A stretch of 64,000 bases of DNA from Cyanobacteria bacterium REEB459 (GTDB lineage Bacteria; Cyanobacteriota; Cyanobacteriia; Phormidesmidales; Phormidesmidaceae), in contig JAGWXD010000001.1 of the NCBI GenBank assembly GCA_018970085.1, positions 124,001 through 188,000 on the forward strand. Reading direction: 5' to 3'. Made by a program: the position numbers and the translations under genes. Below, piece after piece: positions 17,374 through 26,731 of the stretch (position 1 is the stretch's first letter; each line of letters opens with the position of its first letter). Under the pieces are notes generated by a model that saw only the letters and a list, made by a program, of their open reading frames with translations, searched no databases and was not told the origin of the DNA.

Positions 17374-18852
17374 TCAGTCCCCCTTTTTGCCGGTATTGCG
17401 AATATCCACTACCTTTTTCAGCAGGTCATACCAAAAGTTAGAGCCCATGGAAATGGCTAAACCACTCACCAACCACCCCAGAAATCGGCGGGGCACCAGG
17501 GGCAGGGGCCAGGACCTTTCTGCCTGCTGTTGTTGTTCAAGCACCAGGGGATCGTAGCCAATCGGAAAGGGAATTTCTTGCAAAGCCTGGTCTACAGCGG
17601 TTTTGACCTGGGTAAGATTTTCGTTCAGCGGGGTATTAGAGTCCTTGGAGTTGGCCACCAGTTGATCGGCCGCCTGGGTAACGGTGTTGCGCAGTAAGGG
17701 GTCCTTAGCCAGACGGGTAGCAATATGAAAGGAGTCCGCATTAATGGCGATGGCAGTCATCACCCCAATCATCACCGCCACCGCCTTGGCATTGCGTTTA
17801 TAAACACCCGAGGCCCGATCCATACCCCGTTCGTACCACTTTTCCAGTTCTTTACCAAAGGCCTCCACCTCTGTACGCAGGTTATCGCTGGTGAAATCTA
17901 CCTTACGGGCGATGGCCATCAGACTAGCCGTCAAGCCTGGGGTGATGGCTACTTTGTCTAGGTGGTTGACCAGACCCTGGGCAGAAAGGTTACCCTGATC
18001 AGCCAGACGGCTTAACTCTCTGTAGATATCACTGGTGGTGTCAAATACCTCTAGTAAGCTAGTGATGTTGGGACGCAGCCGACTGATCACGGCATTGCGT
18101 TCGGCCGGAGTACTGGTCAGCCCCTGTTTAATGTAGTCCAGTCGTCGCAAAAAGGTTGTTGTTAAGGGATGGCCCACCGGCAGGGCATGCTGGGCCATAG
18201 CTATAAACTGGTCAAGACTGGCCACCAGGCGATCTAGGCTGTCTGGCAGGGAAACTAACCTGGCCTTGAAGTCTTGCAGAATCTGCTGCAAGGAGGTTTC
18301 TAGGTGCTGCAATTCTGGGTTAAGCAAAAATTCGTTAGCGGTATTGGCCCGCAGGTCGCTAAGGACGCTATGAACCGGCAGTAGGGCCTTCTCGCTGATG
18401 AAACTAATCAGGCGCTCATCGGCTAAAACCTCCAGCATCCCCCTTAGCCGCATTCGCTCTACCAGGCTGCTGGCAAAGGCCGCAGGGGGAATATAGGAAG
18501 GGCCGGTGGTTTTACCGGCACCAAAGACATTGCGGCCCCCGGTTATGAAGCGATAAATACCGCCAATCAATTGGGCCCCTCGGCGAAAGGCACGGGCAAT
18601 TCTACCCTTAGCCTCTTGGTTTAAACTTCGAATCCAGGGACTGTCGTAGAGAACATCAGCCAGAGCCTGGGCGGCTTTATCGGTATCGCGATCGTTGCCG
18701 GACAGCAAAACTTCTATAGATTGTTTCAGGTGTTCAGCTCGCCATTGCAACAGGATCCCGATCATTTCCTGAATTTTGCTAGCCAATAAACTCAGCACCA
18801 GGAAGATAAAAGCCATTCCCAGGGCAATCTCTAACACTACAGGTAAGTTCAT
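17374..18852 (-). CDS. Large membrane-anchored helical protein of unknown function
   Basis: 492 residues. It has an N-terminal transmembrane helix (about residues 4-24, LEIALGMAFIFLVLSLLAS), a long mostly helical cytoplasmic or periplasmic region (30-340), a hydrophobic pair around AKAVAVMIGVMTAIAINAD (about 360-380), and a C-terminal hydrophobic segment (FLGWLVSGLAISMGSNFWYD). No enzymatic motif is visible. Similar proteins are found in cyanobacteria as conserved hypotheticals. It is the first gene of a unit with the NlpC/P60 gene, so a role in the cell envelope is possible; that is inference from context. Confidence 0.8.
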   Translation of the reverse strand: MNLPVVLEIALGMAFIFLVLSLLASKIQEMIGILLQWRAEHLKQSIEVLLSGNDRDTDKAAQALADVLYDSPWIRSLNQEAKGRIARAFRRGAQLIGGIYRFITGGRNVFGAGKTTGPSYIPPAAFASSLVERMRLRGMLEVLADERLISFISEKALLPVHSVLSDLRANTANEFLLNPELQHLETSLQQILQDFKARLVSLPDSLDRLVASLDQFIAMAQHALPVGHPLTTTFLRRLDYIKQGLTSTPAERNAVISRLRPNITSLLEVFDTTSDIYRELSRLADQGNLSAQGLVNHLDKVAITPGLTASLMAIARKVDFTSDNLRTEVEAFGKELEKWYERGMDRASGVYKRNAKAVAVMIGVMTAIAINADSFHIATRLAKDPLLRNTVTQAADQLVANSKDSNTPLNENLTQVKTAVDQALQEIPFPIGYDPLVLEQQQQAERSWPLPLVPRRFLGWLVSGLAISMGSNFWYDLLKKVVDIRNTGKKGD

Positions 18853-19130
18853 TAATTCACTCCTTTGTGATCCTCGCCCCAGCCTCAGATCAGTGACCCT
18901 TCCTTTAAAATCCTTTTATTCAGGTAGCCAGAGCGGTGGAGATCTGCCCAGCATAACTCCCTCAGGTCCAGCAGTTTGTCTGGTAGCCCAGGGCTTACCC
19001 TGTCCTAGGGAGCGGGCTGATATTCCCCCACGGGCCAACTGGCACGCCTAATTCTACTGAAGCAACTTAGAAATGGAACAAGTTTGTTACCCCTGAATGC
19101 TATACCAGTGGTGCTGGCTTACCTTAACCC

Positions 19131-19574
19131 ATGAAGCTAACCACTCGCGGCCACTACAGTGTTAAAGCCTTGCTTGACCTCAGGCTGCAGCGTTCTGGTC
19201 AGCCGGTCTCAGTCAGCACCATTGCCCAGCGTCAGGCCTTACCAGTTCCCTATCTGGAGAAGCTTTTAATTGATCTGCGCCGGGCTGGATTAGTGGAGTC
19301 GGTCCGGGGTTCTCAAGGGGGATATCGGCTGGCCAGAGCGCCGGATCAGATTTTCTTAGGAGAAATCTTGGCGGCGGTGGGCGATCGGGTCCCTCCCCTG
19401 CCACGCCACAGGGCCCAAACCGATCAGGTTGAAGACTGGGTCACGCTGGCGGTTTGGCAACGGCTTTCTCAGAAGCTGCAGGAAGCACTTTATAGTATTT
19501 CCCTAGAAGATCTGTACTACGATGCCCGCAGTTGGCGGGCAGCTCAGGGAGATGATACTAACTTCGTGGTTTAG
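19131..19574 (+). CDS. Rrf2-family transcriptional regulator without cysteines
   Basis: 147 residues. The N-terminal winged helix is canonical for Rrf2: MKLTTRGHYSVKALLDL, then ALPVPYLEKLLIDLRRAGLV and SVRGSQGGYRLAR. Many Rrf2 proteins (IscR, NsrR, RirA) bind an Fe-S cluster through three Cys in the C-terminal half; here I see no cysteine at all, so it resembles the cluster-free CymR type. Its last 23 or 53 bases overlap cbiB, so they are co-transcribed, and a role in regulating this locus is plausible. Confidence 0.9.
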   Translation: MKLTTRGHYSVKALLDLRLQRSGQPVSVSTIAQRQALPVPYLEKLLIDLRRAGLVESVRGSQGGYRLARAPDQIFLGEILAAVGDRVPPLPRHRAQTDQVEDWVTLAVWQRLSQKLQEALYSISLEDLYYDARSWRAAQGDDTNFVV

Positions 19575-20544
19575 CGCTGTGATCGTGCTGGTGTTGGCCA
19601 ATGGGTTGGACTACTGCATTGGCGATCCCTGGGGCTGGCCCCATCCCGTTCGGGGGATGGGCTGGGCGATCGAGATCGCTAGCCGACCCGCCCTCAGCCA
19701 TGACTGGCCATCTGGGGTGAAACGGATCTGGGGGGTAGGGCTGGGGCTAGCCCTGGTCCTGGGCAGTGGGCTAGCCGGTTGGACCCTAGTGCAGCTAGCC
19801 AGAGGTATCCATGCTGGGTTGGGGCTGCTGGTAGAAGCGGTATTACTGGCTAGCTGCCTGGCCGGACGCAGTCTGCGGCGGGCGGCTGAGGATGTACTTG
19901 CCCCCTTAGAGGCAGACGATATTGAGACGGCAAGACAGCGTCTCAGTTTCTATGTCGGCCGTGATACGGAGAATTTAGACCACGGGGAAATCCTCCGGGC
20001 AGTGATGGAAACCGTTAGCGAAAATGCCACCGATGGAGTACTGGCACCTTTATTTTATGGACTGATAGGATGTTGTGTTCCATCCCTGGGGGGCGTAACC
20101 CTGGCTCTGGCCTATAAGGCGGCCAGTACCCTCGACTCCATGGTCGGCTATCGGGAATTACCCTATACCGATTTGGGTTGGTTTAGTGCGCGACTGGAAG
20201 ACGGGCTGACCTGGATTCCCTGTCGCTTAACGGTGCTAACCGTTGCCCTGCTGTCAGGCCATCCTGACCAGGTCTGGCGTCTCTGTTGTCGCGATGCCGC
20301 CGCCGATCCCAGTCCAAATGCGGGCTGGAGTGAGTGTGCCTACGCTGCCGCCCTAGGCGTTCAACTGGGGGGTATAAATCGCTATCGGGGAATAGCTAAA
20401 CCTAAACCCCTACTGGCAGAGGCCCGGTATCCCCTAAGCAGCGATCGCGTCACTCAGGCCCTTGCCCTCACCCGCCAGGCAGCCTTAATCTGGCTGGGGT
20501 TGGGGGTCACTGTTATAGTTTTATTAGGAGTTGGCATCGGTTAA
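19552..20544 (+). CDS. cbiB: Adenosylcobinamide-phosphate synthase CbiB/CobD
   Basis: CbiB attaches the aminopropanol arm to cobyric acid in cobalamin biosynthesis. The membrane protein of about 330 residues has the family blocks ANGLDYCIGDPWGWPHPVRG near the N-terminus, FYVGRDTENLDHGEILRAVM, ETVSENATDGVLAPLFYGLI, and AASTLDSMVGYRELPYTDLG. ATG 19552 gives an N-terminus that fits the family (hydrophobic helix at once); an in-frame ATG at 19522 would add ten residues. Overlap with the Rrf2 gene suggests coupled translation. pyrR follows 73 bp downstream. Confidence 0.93.
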   Translation: MILTSWFSAVIVLVLANGLDYCIGDPWGWPHPVRGMGWAIEIASRPALSHDWPSGVKRIWGVGLGLALVLGSGLAGWTLVQLARGIHAGLGLLVEAVLLASCLAGRSLRRAAEDVLAPLEADDIETARQRLSFYVGRDTENLDHGEILRAVMETVSENATDGVLAPLFYGLIGCCVPSLGGVTLALAYKAASTLDSMVGYRELPYTDLGWFSARLEDGLTWIPCRLTVLTVALLSGHPDQVWRLCCRDAAADPSPNAGWSECAYAAALGVQLGGINRYRGIAKPKPLLAEARYPLSSDRVTQALALTRQAALIWLGLGVTVIVLLGVGIG

Positions 20545-20617
20545 TGGTCCCAGCGCCTTGCGGGGCTGGCACAGGTGATGATCGCAGCTCTTGTCCTGGC
20601 CAGGGATATTGATTGCC

Positions 20618-21160
20618 ATGAGTAGCCATAGCACCATTGTTGAAATCCTCTCCGCCGAAGAAATGCGCCGCACCCTGAATCGACTGTCGTCGGAATTGGT
20701 GGAGCGGGGAGCCGATCTAGAGCGCCTGGCACTGTTAGGTATTTACACCCGGGGTGTGCCTCTGGCTCAAATTCTAGCCCAGCATATTCAACGGTTAGAA
20801 TCTATTGCCATCCCGGTAGGCGCTTTAGATATTACCCTTTACCGGGACGACCTAGACAAAATCAGCACCCGTACACCCGCACCTACCCGCATTCCCTTTG
20901 ATCTGACTAACCGGGTTGTGGTGCTGGTAGATGATGTGATTTACAGCGGCCGGACCATGCGGGCCGCTCTTAATGCAGTATTAGACTATGGCCGTCCCAA
21001 TGCCATCCGGCTAGCCGTACTCATTGATCGAGGGCACCGGGAGTTACCCATCCATCCTGACTTTGTGGGTCGCACCCTGCCCACCTCCAAAGAAGAGGCG
21101 GTGAAAGTTTTTGTCCAGAGTATTGACGGTCAAGATGGGGTCCATTTACTTAAACCTTGA
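20618..21160 (+). CDS. pyrR: PyrR: pyr operon regulator / uracil phosphoribosyltransferase
   Basis: 180 residues. PyrR binds pyr mRNA in Firmicutes and makes UMP from uracil and PRPP. The PRPP-binding loop [19 protein letters not shown] (about residues 97-115) is intact, and the segment [13 protein letters not shown] and C-terminal [17 protein letters not shown] are typical. In cyanobacteria the protein more likely acts as the enzyme, as a PyrR-binding attenuator is not obvious here. The start at 20618 is chosen over 20591 because homology begins with the helix [16 protein letters not shown]. Confidence 0.94.
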   Translation: MSSHSTIVEILSAEEMRRTLNRLSSELVERGADLERLALLGIYTRGVPLAQILAQHIQRLESIAIPVGALDITLYRDDLDKISTRTPAPTRIPFDLTNRVVVLVDDVIYSGRTMRAALNAVLDYGRPNAIRLAVLIDRGHRELPIHPDFVGRTLPTSKEEAVKVFVQSIDGQDGVHLLKP

Positions 21161-21369
21161 GGGGGCAAAGGGGCTTTGAGACCATCCCTATACCTGCGTC
21201 TTGCCCCTGTCTAGGGTATGATTCATATATCTCTATAACGACTACTGGATCTGGGGCAATTCTTGGGCTAGGGGCAGCAGCCTAGGCCCGGGCAACGTCT
21301 TTAGTCGCCCCTAGACAGCCACTGACCACCAGAATTCTTGTTCCCATTGGGGAAATTCAGGACTTGATC

Positions 21370-22719
21370 ATGCTAGATGGATCGATTTTAAAACAACTGG
21401 TAGCCGGTAGTGCAAGACCCAGCACGACTCCTTTGAATTATGGAGTCTATTACAAAAACACCCTGGTGGCCCTGTGCCACGCCCTGGAGGACGCCATCCT
21501 GAATCTGGAGTTTACCGCCGCACCCCTGGTGATTACTGCGTTTCAGCGCGGCAAATGGTATCTTCAAGAGGCCGATCGCTACGCTGCTATTGCTGATCGA
21601 GCAGAGCAGGTGGTCATCATGGCATCGCCGGATGGGGGCTTTCACGATCATCCCACCGGTCAGCGCCCTAATGTTACCCTGGTGGACCTGGCCGATGACG
21701 ACCCGGTTACCCAGGAATGGCATCTGATTATTCTTTCCCCTGATTACTGCGCCATGGTACTGTGCCAGGAACTATCGGCGTCTGACTACGGCGCAGCAGG
21801 AGTCCCCCTCCATGATTTGGAGCGCAAGTTCTACGGTTTTTGGACCTTCGATGCCAGCCTGGTTAGAACAACCGCTGACCTAGCGATCTCCCACTTAAAG
21901 GGTTATCACCCCCAACTAGGAGCCCAACTTCACCAGCTTCTAGAGCAGCAACTCTATGCCAGTCAGCAGGGCGCTGATGTCAACCATGCTGTTACCCAGG
22001 TGGTGACCTACCTGCAGGATAGTCGCCACCATATTCGGGTTAACTCCGCCTTCAATCGTTTAGAGGATCTCGACCAAAACCTTGCTAACAACGAAATTCA
22101 GGCCTTCCTGTGTATGGCCCGGCTGGTTGATCGCAGCGATGCCCGTAACCCCCTGGCGACAGAAGAAGTGGTCAGCCTCTTGGACATGATGGCTCAGCTC
22201 ATTGATTTACCTGCCTGGCAACTGCAACGTCTACGCCTGGCGGGCTGGCTGCACCGCATTGCCCCGGCTAACAATGCCACTCGCTTGGCCAGCGATGGCC
22301 TGAGTTGCCCCCTAGTGCCCCAGGTGCAATCCTTGCGGTTAATGCCCCGGCTCAGGGCAGTGGCCACTATTATTGCCCATCAACAAGAATGGTGGGACGG
22401 AGGGGGACTGCCAGCCGGATTGAGCGGCGATAGTATTCCCCTGGAATCTCGTATGCTGGCCCTGGTGGTGGAATTTCAGCAACTCCTGGCCCACTGGCAG
22501 CATCACCACCCAGAAGAAGAGCCCGAAACCGGCCTAATTCAGGCTTTAGAGCATTGCCAGCGGGAAGCTAGTAAGCGGTGGGACCCTAAACTGGTAGAAA
22601 TTTTAGAACTGATGGTGACTGCCCTCCAGCAAGGCATGGGACCACCCCAGGTGTCAAGCCAGATTAGCCTGGGCTCTGGTTTACTTAATCCCGATTTACC
22701 TGCCCCCTCTCTTGTTTAA
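21370..22719 (+). CDS. DICT sensory domain protein with degenerate HD-GYP domain
   Basis: 449 residues. The N-terminal half (about 1-160) resembles the DICT domain of cyanobacterial signalling proteins (DGSILKQLVAG; PLNYGVYYKNTLVALCHALE; LVITAFQRGKWYLQEADRY). The C-terminal half is built like an HD-GYP phosphodiesterase, but key residues are changed: the H-D pair reads H-R (AGWLHRIAP), and HHExxDGxGYP reads HQQEWWDGGGLP. It therefore probably lacks c-di-GMP hydrolysis and acts as a receptor or scaffold. ATG 21370 is used; TTG at 21364 is in frame. The pentapeptide gene follows after 22 bp. Confidence 0.85.
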   Translation: MLDGSILKQLVAGSARPSTTPLNYGVYYKNTLVALCHALEDAILNLEFTAAPLVITAFQRGKWYLQEADRYAAIADRAEQVVIMASPDGGFHDHPTGQRPNVTLVDLADDDPVTQEWHLIILSPDYCAMVLCQELSASDYGAAGVPLHDLERKFYGFWTFDASLVRTTADLAISHLKGYHPQLGAQLHQLLEQQLYASQQGADVNHAVTQVVTYLQDSRHHIRVNSAFNRLEDLDQNLANNEIQAFLCMARLVDRSDARNPLATEEVVSLLDMMAQLIDLPAWQLQRLRLAGWLHRIAPANNATRLASDGLSCPLVPQVQSLRLMPRLRAVATIIAHQQEWWDGGGLPAGLSGDSIPLESRMLALVVEFQQLLAHWQHHHPEEEPETGLIQALEHCQREASKRWDPKLVEILELMVTALQQGMGPPQVSSQISLGSGLLNPDLPAPSLV

Positions 22720-22741
22720 TTGTGTTTGACGGCCTTGTCTG

Positions 22742-23413
22742 TTGCTTATTGATGACCCTACGCCTGTGTTTAGCCATACCTTTAATTTAACGGCCCTACG
22801 CTCTGGAGACCTTCGAGACTTAGCTGGAGCCAATCTTCAGGATATGGATCTAGCCTGTAGTCAGATGGCTGGGGTGAATCTGGCCGGTGCCCAGTTAATG
22901 GGGGTGAGTCTGGACCGCTGCTGTTTGCATCAGGCCAATCTGGCGGGGGCCAACTTGATGGGGGCCAGTCTGGCCGGGGCTGATCTGCGGGCTAATCTGT
23001 GCGGTACCAATTTGATGCAGGCTAATCTCAGTGGGGCTGATCTGCGAGGGGCTAATCTCCGGGGAGCCAATTTAACCGGAGCTTGCCTGACTGGGGTGAA
23101 TTTGGCCGGAGCCTGTTTAAGGGGGTGTACCTTAACCGGGGTCAATCTCCAGACAGTCGACCTGAGTCAAGCCGACCTGCAGGGCGCTAACTTGTCCCAA
23201 GCCAATCTCAAACGAGCTAATTTGTACCAGACGAATTTGCGGGGAGCCCGGTTAGACCAGGCTAACCTGGAGGAGGCCAACCTGGAGCAGGCAGATCTGG
23301 GGGGAGCTGAGATGGGGGGAGCCAATTTACTCTGTGCTAACCTCCTCTATACCTCCCTAACGGGTACGGACTTGAGTCAGGTTTGCTTACTAGGTACGAC
23401 TTTAGATAGATGA
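22742..23413 (+). CDS. Pentapeptide repeat protein
   Basis: 223 residues, almost entirely tandem A(D/N)LXX repeats (for example GANLMGASLAGADLRANLCG and DLRGANLRGANLTGACLTG), about 35 units. These fold into a right-handed quadrilateral beta-helix. Cyanobacteria have many such proteins, with mostly unknown targets. The repeats make the DNA internally repetitive and give an artificial repeat frame on the opposite strand (22930-23145). The start is TTG 22742; no ATG is suitable at this position. It is 22 bp behind the DICT gene and may be co-transcribed. Confidence 0.88.
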   Translation: MLIDDPTPVFSHTFNLTALRSGDLRDLAGANLQDMDLACSQMAGVNLAGAQLMGVSLDRCCLHQANLAGANLMGASLAGADLRANLCGTNLMQANLSGADLRGANLRGANLTGACLTGVNLAGACLRGCTLTGVNLQTVDLSQADLQGANLSQANLKRANLYQTNLRGARLDQANLEEANLEQADLGGAEMGGANLLCANLLYTSLTGTDLSQVCLLGTTLDR

Positions 23414-23510
23414 TCACCAGGGTCCTTGGCAAGGGTAGCCACACCATAGCTGGGCCGGTCAGAGCACCGACTAGAGGCAACGCCCCAGCGATAGTTACTG
23501 ATGGGCTGAC

Positions 23511-24173
23511 CTAGGTGCTGTGGGGTTTTGGTGGCTGTAGAAAGGTCCAGATATGACTCCAGATGAGCGCTTCTGTAGCCAGCAGGCTATGGTCGTCATC
23601 GAGTTCGATCAGGCTGACCCAGGGACGACTGGCAGCGTAGGCGCGACTGGTTTCGATGGCAATGACCTCGTCCTTAAGGCCGTGTAAAATCAGGGTGGGG
23701 ACTGGAACCCGGAGCTGGCGATCGCAGTAGGTTGCTGCATCTAGCCAAAAATCGTAATGGAGGGGCAGGGTTTGCCGGGCCTGATAGTGATAAACCCCCA
23801 GGTAACCACTGGCACGCCAGTGATCGATCTGGGCTGGATCCAGGCGCGGTAACCACTGGGGCAAAAAATCAAACGCCGGAGCCAGCAACACCAGCTGCCT
23901 AATGCGGCCCTGCAACTGGGGGTGTTGGGTGGCCCAGGCAGCCGTCAGCCCGCCCAAACTTGACCCAATCATCACCACCGGCTCAGAGCGGGCTAAGATA
24001 TGCTGTTTCACCTGGTCAAGCTGACGACTCAGGGTTAAATGGCAGAAGTCTCCCTGGTTGAGGTCGGGAATTTCTAAATCGAGCCCCTGGCGCTGAAATC
24101 GCAGTGCCATCCGGCGGGCTTTCTGAGAGTTAGGCCCAGAAGCAAAGCCATGCAGATAGAGGTAATGGGTCAT
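23511..24173 (-). CDS. YqiA-like alpha/beta-hydrolase esterase (UPF0227)
   Basis: 220 residues. It starts YLYLHGFASGPNSQKARRM, the oxyanion strand typical of YqiA/YcfP. The nucleophile elbow is GSSLGG (about residue 73), the acid is probably in LILHGLKDEVI, and the His in LDDDHSL. E. coli YqiA hydrolyses short-chain acyl esters; natural substrates are unknown. It is a single gene, transcribed divergently from leuB. Confidence 0.88.
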   Translation of the reverse strand: MTHYLYLHGFASGPNSQKARRMALRFQRQGLDLEIPDLNQGDFCHLTLSRQLDQVKQHILARSEPVVMIGSSLGGLTAAWATQHPQLQGRIRQLVLLAPAFDFLPQWLPRLDPAQIDHWRASGYLGVYHYQARQTLPLHYDFWLDAATYCDRQLRVPVPTLILHGLKDEVIAIETSRAYAASRPWVSLIELDDDHSLLATEALIWSHIWTFLQPPKPHST

Positions 24174-24293
24174 AAAATTCTTGGGGTCATGGCCAATCGC
24201 CCCCCTCTAGACGTATGATAATCACCCAGTCGGCCTCTCTGATGTTGATCTGATCACTAGTCTTGATTGCTGCCACTTGATTGCTGCCAAATT

Positions 24294-25391
24294 ATGAGCC
24301 CGTCCTTTTCCCTTACTCTGCTACCCGGTGATGGCATTGGTCCAGAAATTATGGCTGTGGCCGTTGATGTCCTAACAGCAGTTGGTCAGCGTTTAGATCT
24401 CCGCTTTAAGTTTCAATCAGCCCTAATTGGCGGTGCCGCCATTGAGGCGACCGGGTCTCCTCTGCCTGCAACCACCCTGGAAATTTGCCGAGCCAGCGAT
24501 GCGGTTTTATTGGCCGCCATTGGCGGCTACCAGTGGGATCAGTTACCTCGATCGCAACGCCCCGAAACTGGCTTGTTGGCTCTGCGGGCTGGCCTGGGGC
24601 TGTTTGCCAACCTACGTCCGGCCACCATTTTGCCCCAATTAATCGATGCATCTTCCCTCAAACGCGAGGTGGTAGAAGGGGTAGATATTATGGTGGTACG
24701 AGAATTGACAGGGGGAATTTATTTTGGCACTCCCCGCGGCATTTTTACCACCGAAGATGGACAGCAACGGGCCATTAACACCATGGCCTATACCCCTGGC
24801 GAAATTGATCGCATTGGTCGAGTAGCCTTCCAGATTGCCCAAAAGCGTCGGCAGCAGTTGTGCTCTGTAGATAAGGCGAATGTGCTGGAGGTTTCCCAGT
24901 TGTGGCGCGATCGCCTGACGGCTCTAGCCCCTAATTACCCCGATGTGAGCTTAAGCCACCTGTACGTCGATAATGCCGCCATGCAACTGATTCGCTACCC
25001 CCGGCAATTTGACACCCTTGTCACCAGTAATTTATTCGGTGATATTTTGTCTGATGCGGCTGCCATGCTAACCGGTAGTATTGGCATGCTGCCCTCCGCT
25101 AGCCTAGGCTCAAGCGGACCAGGGGTTTACGAACCGGTACATGGTTCGGCTCCCGATATCGCTGGCCAAGACCAGGCCAACCCTCTAGCTCAGGTGCTCA
25201 GTGCCGCCATGATGTTGCGCTACGGCCTCGATCAGCCAGCGGCGGCTGATCTAATCGAGCAGGCCGTGACCAAGGTTTTAGACCAAGGTTATCGTACCGG
25301 TGACATTATGTCTGCGGGCATGACCCAGGTGGGATGCCAGGCCATGGGAGCAGCCCTGCTAAGCGCTATCGACTCCATTAACATAACTTAA
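24294..25391 (+). CDS. leuB: 3-isopropylmalate dehydrogenase
   Basis: LeuB carries out the NAD-dependent oxidative decarboxylation of 3-isopropylmalate in leucine biosynthesis. 365 residues. Recognised by [20 protein letters not shown] at the N-terminus, [24 protein letters not shown] (substrate binding), [14 protein letters not shown] (catalytic Lys) and the NAD site [20 protein letters not shown] with the conserved Asp. ATG 24294 is chosen over an upstream in-frame start at 24267 because homology begins directly after it. Confidence 0.96.
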   Translation: MSPSFSLTLLPGDGIGPEIMAVAVDVLTAVGQRLDLRFKFQSALIGGAAIEATGSPLPATTLEICRASDAVLLAAIGGYQWDQLPRSQRPETGLLALRAGLGLFANLRPATILPQLIDASSLKREVVEGVDIMVVRELTGGIYFGTPRGIFTTEDGQQRAINTMAYTPGEIDRIGRVAFQIAQKRRQQLCSVDKANVLEVSQLWRDRLTALAPNYPDVSLSHLYVDNAAMQLIRYPRQFDTLVTSNLFGDILSDAAAMLTGSIGMLPSASLGSSGPGVYEPVHGSAPDIAGQDQANPLAQVLSAAMMLRYGLDQPAAADLIEQAVTKVLDQGYRTGDIMSAGMTQVGCQAMGAALLSAIDSINIT

Positions 25392-25451
25392 GGATTTGCC
25401 GCCGCTGAAGATTTCGATTACAGTCTTGTCTAGATGAGTCACAGGTGAGCC

Positions 25452-25736
25452 GTGTACAGTCTTCAGCAGTCTCCCCCCCTAGCCAATCCGCCCATGTCCT
25501 CCAGTGCAGAGGGCAATGGCCTGCTGCCGACCTTGCTGAATCCGGCCCTACTTAAATCGGCCCGTCAAATTTACCGCACCTACTACGAAGTGCATCCTGA
25601 AGATGTGCAGCGGCCCATCGGCATTGCCATTAGTACCAAGACTCATCGGGGTAAGCTGATTTTTGGCGATCGCCCAGTTTTACTACCCAACGAATGTTTT
25701 ATTCCCCTTAACCAGATTGAGCCTGGACTGCATTAA
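25452..25736 (+). CDS. Small hypothetical protein
   Basis: 94 residues from GTG 25452, or 80 from ATG 25494. Not recognised. The core ARQIYRTYYEVHPEDVQRPI and GIAISTKTHRGKLIFGDRP has the composition of a folded soluble domain, and it lies 17 bp upstream of the next small membrane-protein gene on the same strand. A ribosome site GGTGA precedes the GTG. Confidence 0.65.
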   Translation: MYSLQQSPPLANPPMSSSAEGNGLLPTLLNPALLKSARQIYRTYYEVHPEDVQRPIGIAISTKTHRGKLIFGDRPVLLPNECFIPLNQIEPGLH

Positions 25737-25753
25737 CTAGGGCTGTACCTTGA

Positions 25754-26263
25754 ATGAACTACCTGGTAGCAGTAATCCCAGAACGCCTCAAGGCTGAGGA
25801 AGCCTATGCGGCCCTTCAGCGGGCTAACCTGGGGGTAGAAAGCATCGAAATCTTAGGCCGGGGCTTTAAAAGTGCTGACCAGTGCGGACTGATCGACCCA
25901 GCTGAGCGGGCCTGGCGTCAAATTCGTTGGATGCTGGTGTGGCTCCTACCCTTTGGCTTTAGTGCTGGCTTTCTGTTTAACCGTATTACCGGCCTTGATA
26001 CCTTTACCTGGGCGGGGCGCTGGGGCAACCAGTGGCTAGGGGGAGGGCTGGGAGCGATCGCAGCCGCCATGGGTGGGTTTTTCATTGGCGGTGGGGTGGG
26101 CCTACTGGTAGGTAGCGGCAAAGCCCTCTCTTACCGCAGGTGTCTAAACCAGGGTGAGTTTTTAATCGTCGTGCGGGGAACAGACCCGCTGATTCGCCAG
26201 GCCACCACGATTCTGCGGCAGTTTCGCCCTACCACCCTGCAGGGCTACGACCACTCCGAGTAA
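25754..26263 (+). CDS. Membrane protein with glycine-rich helices, cyanobacterial hypothetical
   Basis: 169 residues: an N-terminal soluble ferredoxin-like stretch (MNYLVAVIPERLKAEEAYAA), a membrane helix at about 55-75, and a second glycine-zipper helix pair (GGGLGAIAAAMGGFFIGGG, about 95-120), then a soluble tail ending in a stretch that mirrors the N-terminal one (EFLIVVRGTDPLIRQATTIL). This layout resembles DUF1269/general-stress-17M-like proteins. A GGGGCC/GGCCC-type imperfect inverted repeat near 26283-26322 lies between it and the convergent gene and may terminate both. Confidence 0.7.
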   Translation: MNYLVAVIPERLKAEEAYAALQRANLGVESIEILGRGFKSADQCGLIDPAERAWRQIRWMLVWLLPFGFSAGFLFNRITGLDTFTWAGRWGNQWLGGGLGAIAAAMGGFFIGGGVGLLVGSGKALSYRRCLNQGEFLIVVRGTDPLIRQATTILRQFRPTTLQGYDHSE

Positions 26264-26363
26264 ACCGTTTTACTAGCCCTGAAGGGGCCTAACCCTGGTT
26301 ACCTGGGACAGGGGTTGGCCCTCGGCTCTAGTGTCAGCCTGGTTAAACCGGCACTGCCAGAGA

Positions 26364-26708
26364 TTAATCCTGCCACTCAGCTTTAATCACCGCTGTCGCC
26401 GCTCGGCTCAGGCGAGCCAGGTCCTCCTGCAGCAGGGGAGGCCACTGCACCCCCTGATACAAGCCCGCCTGAAACAACGCCGGACTATCTTGAATAAACA
26501 CTAGCAAGGATTGTACCAGGGGGCGATCGAGACTGGGCTCCTGCCTAAGGCCCTCAAAAATTACCTTGAGGGCCAGCAACAGAGAGGTGACCTGGCCCGG
26601 TACCGGTGGCCGACCCTGACGCAGGCAGGCGATAAAGGTATCCGGGCGTTGATCAGAGCCAGGGCTGGTTTGCCCTAGAACAAATTGACGAGCGGTTTCA
26701 AAGTCCAT
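26364..26708 (-). CDS. Small cyanobacterial hypothetical protein
   Basis: 114 residues starting MDFETARQFVLGQTSPG, then PPVPGQVTSLLLALKVIFEG and a C-terminal PPLLQEDLARLSRAATAVI. It is all-helical in appearance. Homologues are known to me only as cyanobacterial hypotheticals. The longer frame up to 26828 overlaps the DUF2811 gene and is not credible; ATG 26708 lies just after that gene. They form a two-gene unit with a 23-bp gap. Confidence 0.7.
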   Translation of the reverse strand: MDFETARQFVLGQTSPGSDQRPDTFIACLRQGRPPVPGQVTSLLLALKVIFEGLRQEPSLDRPLVQSLLVFIQDSPALFQAGLYQGVQWPPLLQEDLARLSRAATAVIKAEWQD

Positions 26709-26731
26709 AGACCCACTACCTGAGATCGCAA

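Noticed and set aside
22930-23145. Repetitive 71-residue minus-strand frame
   Set aside because: Antisense image of the pentapeptide repeats.
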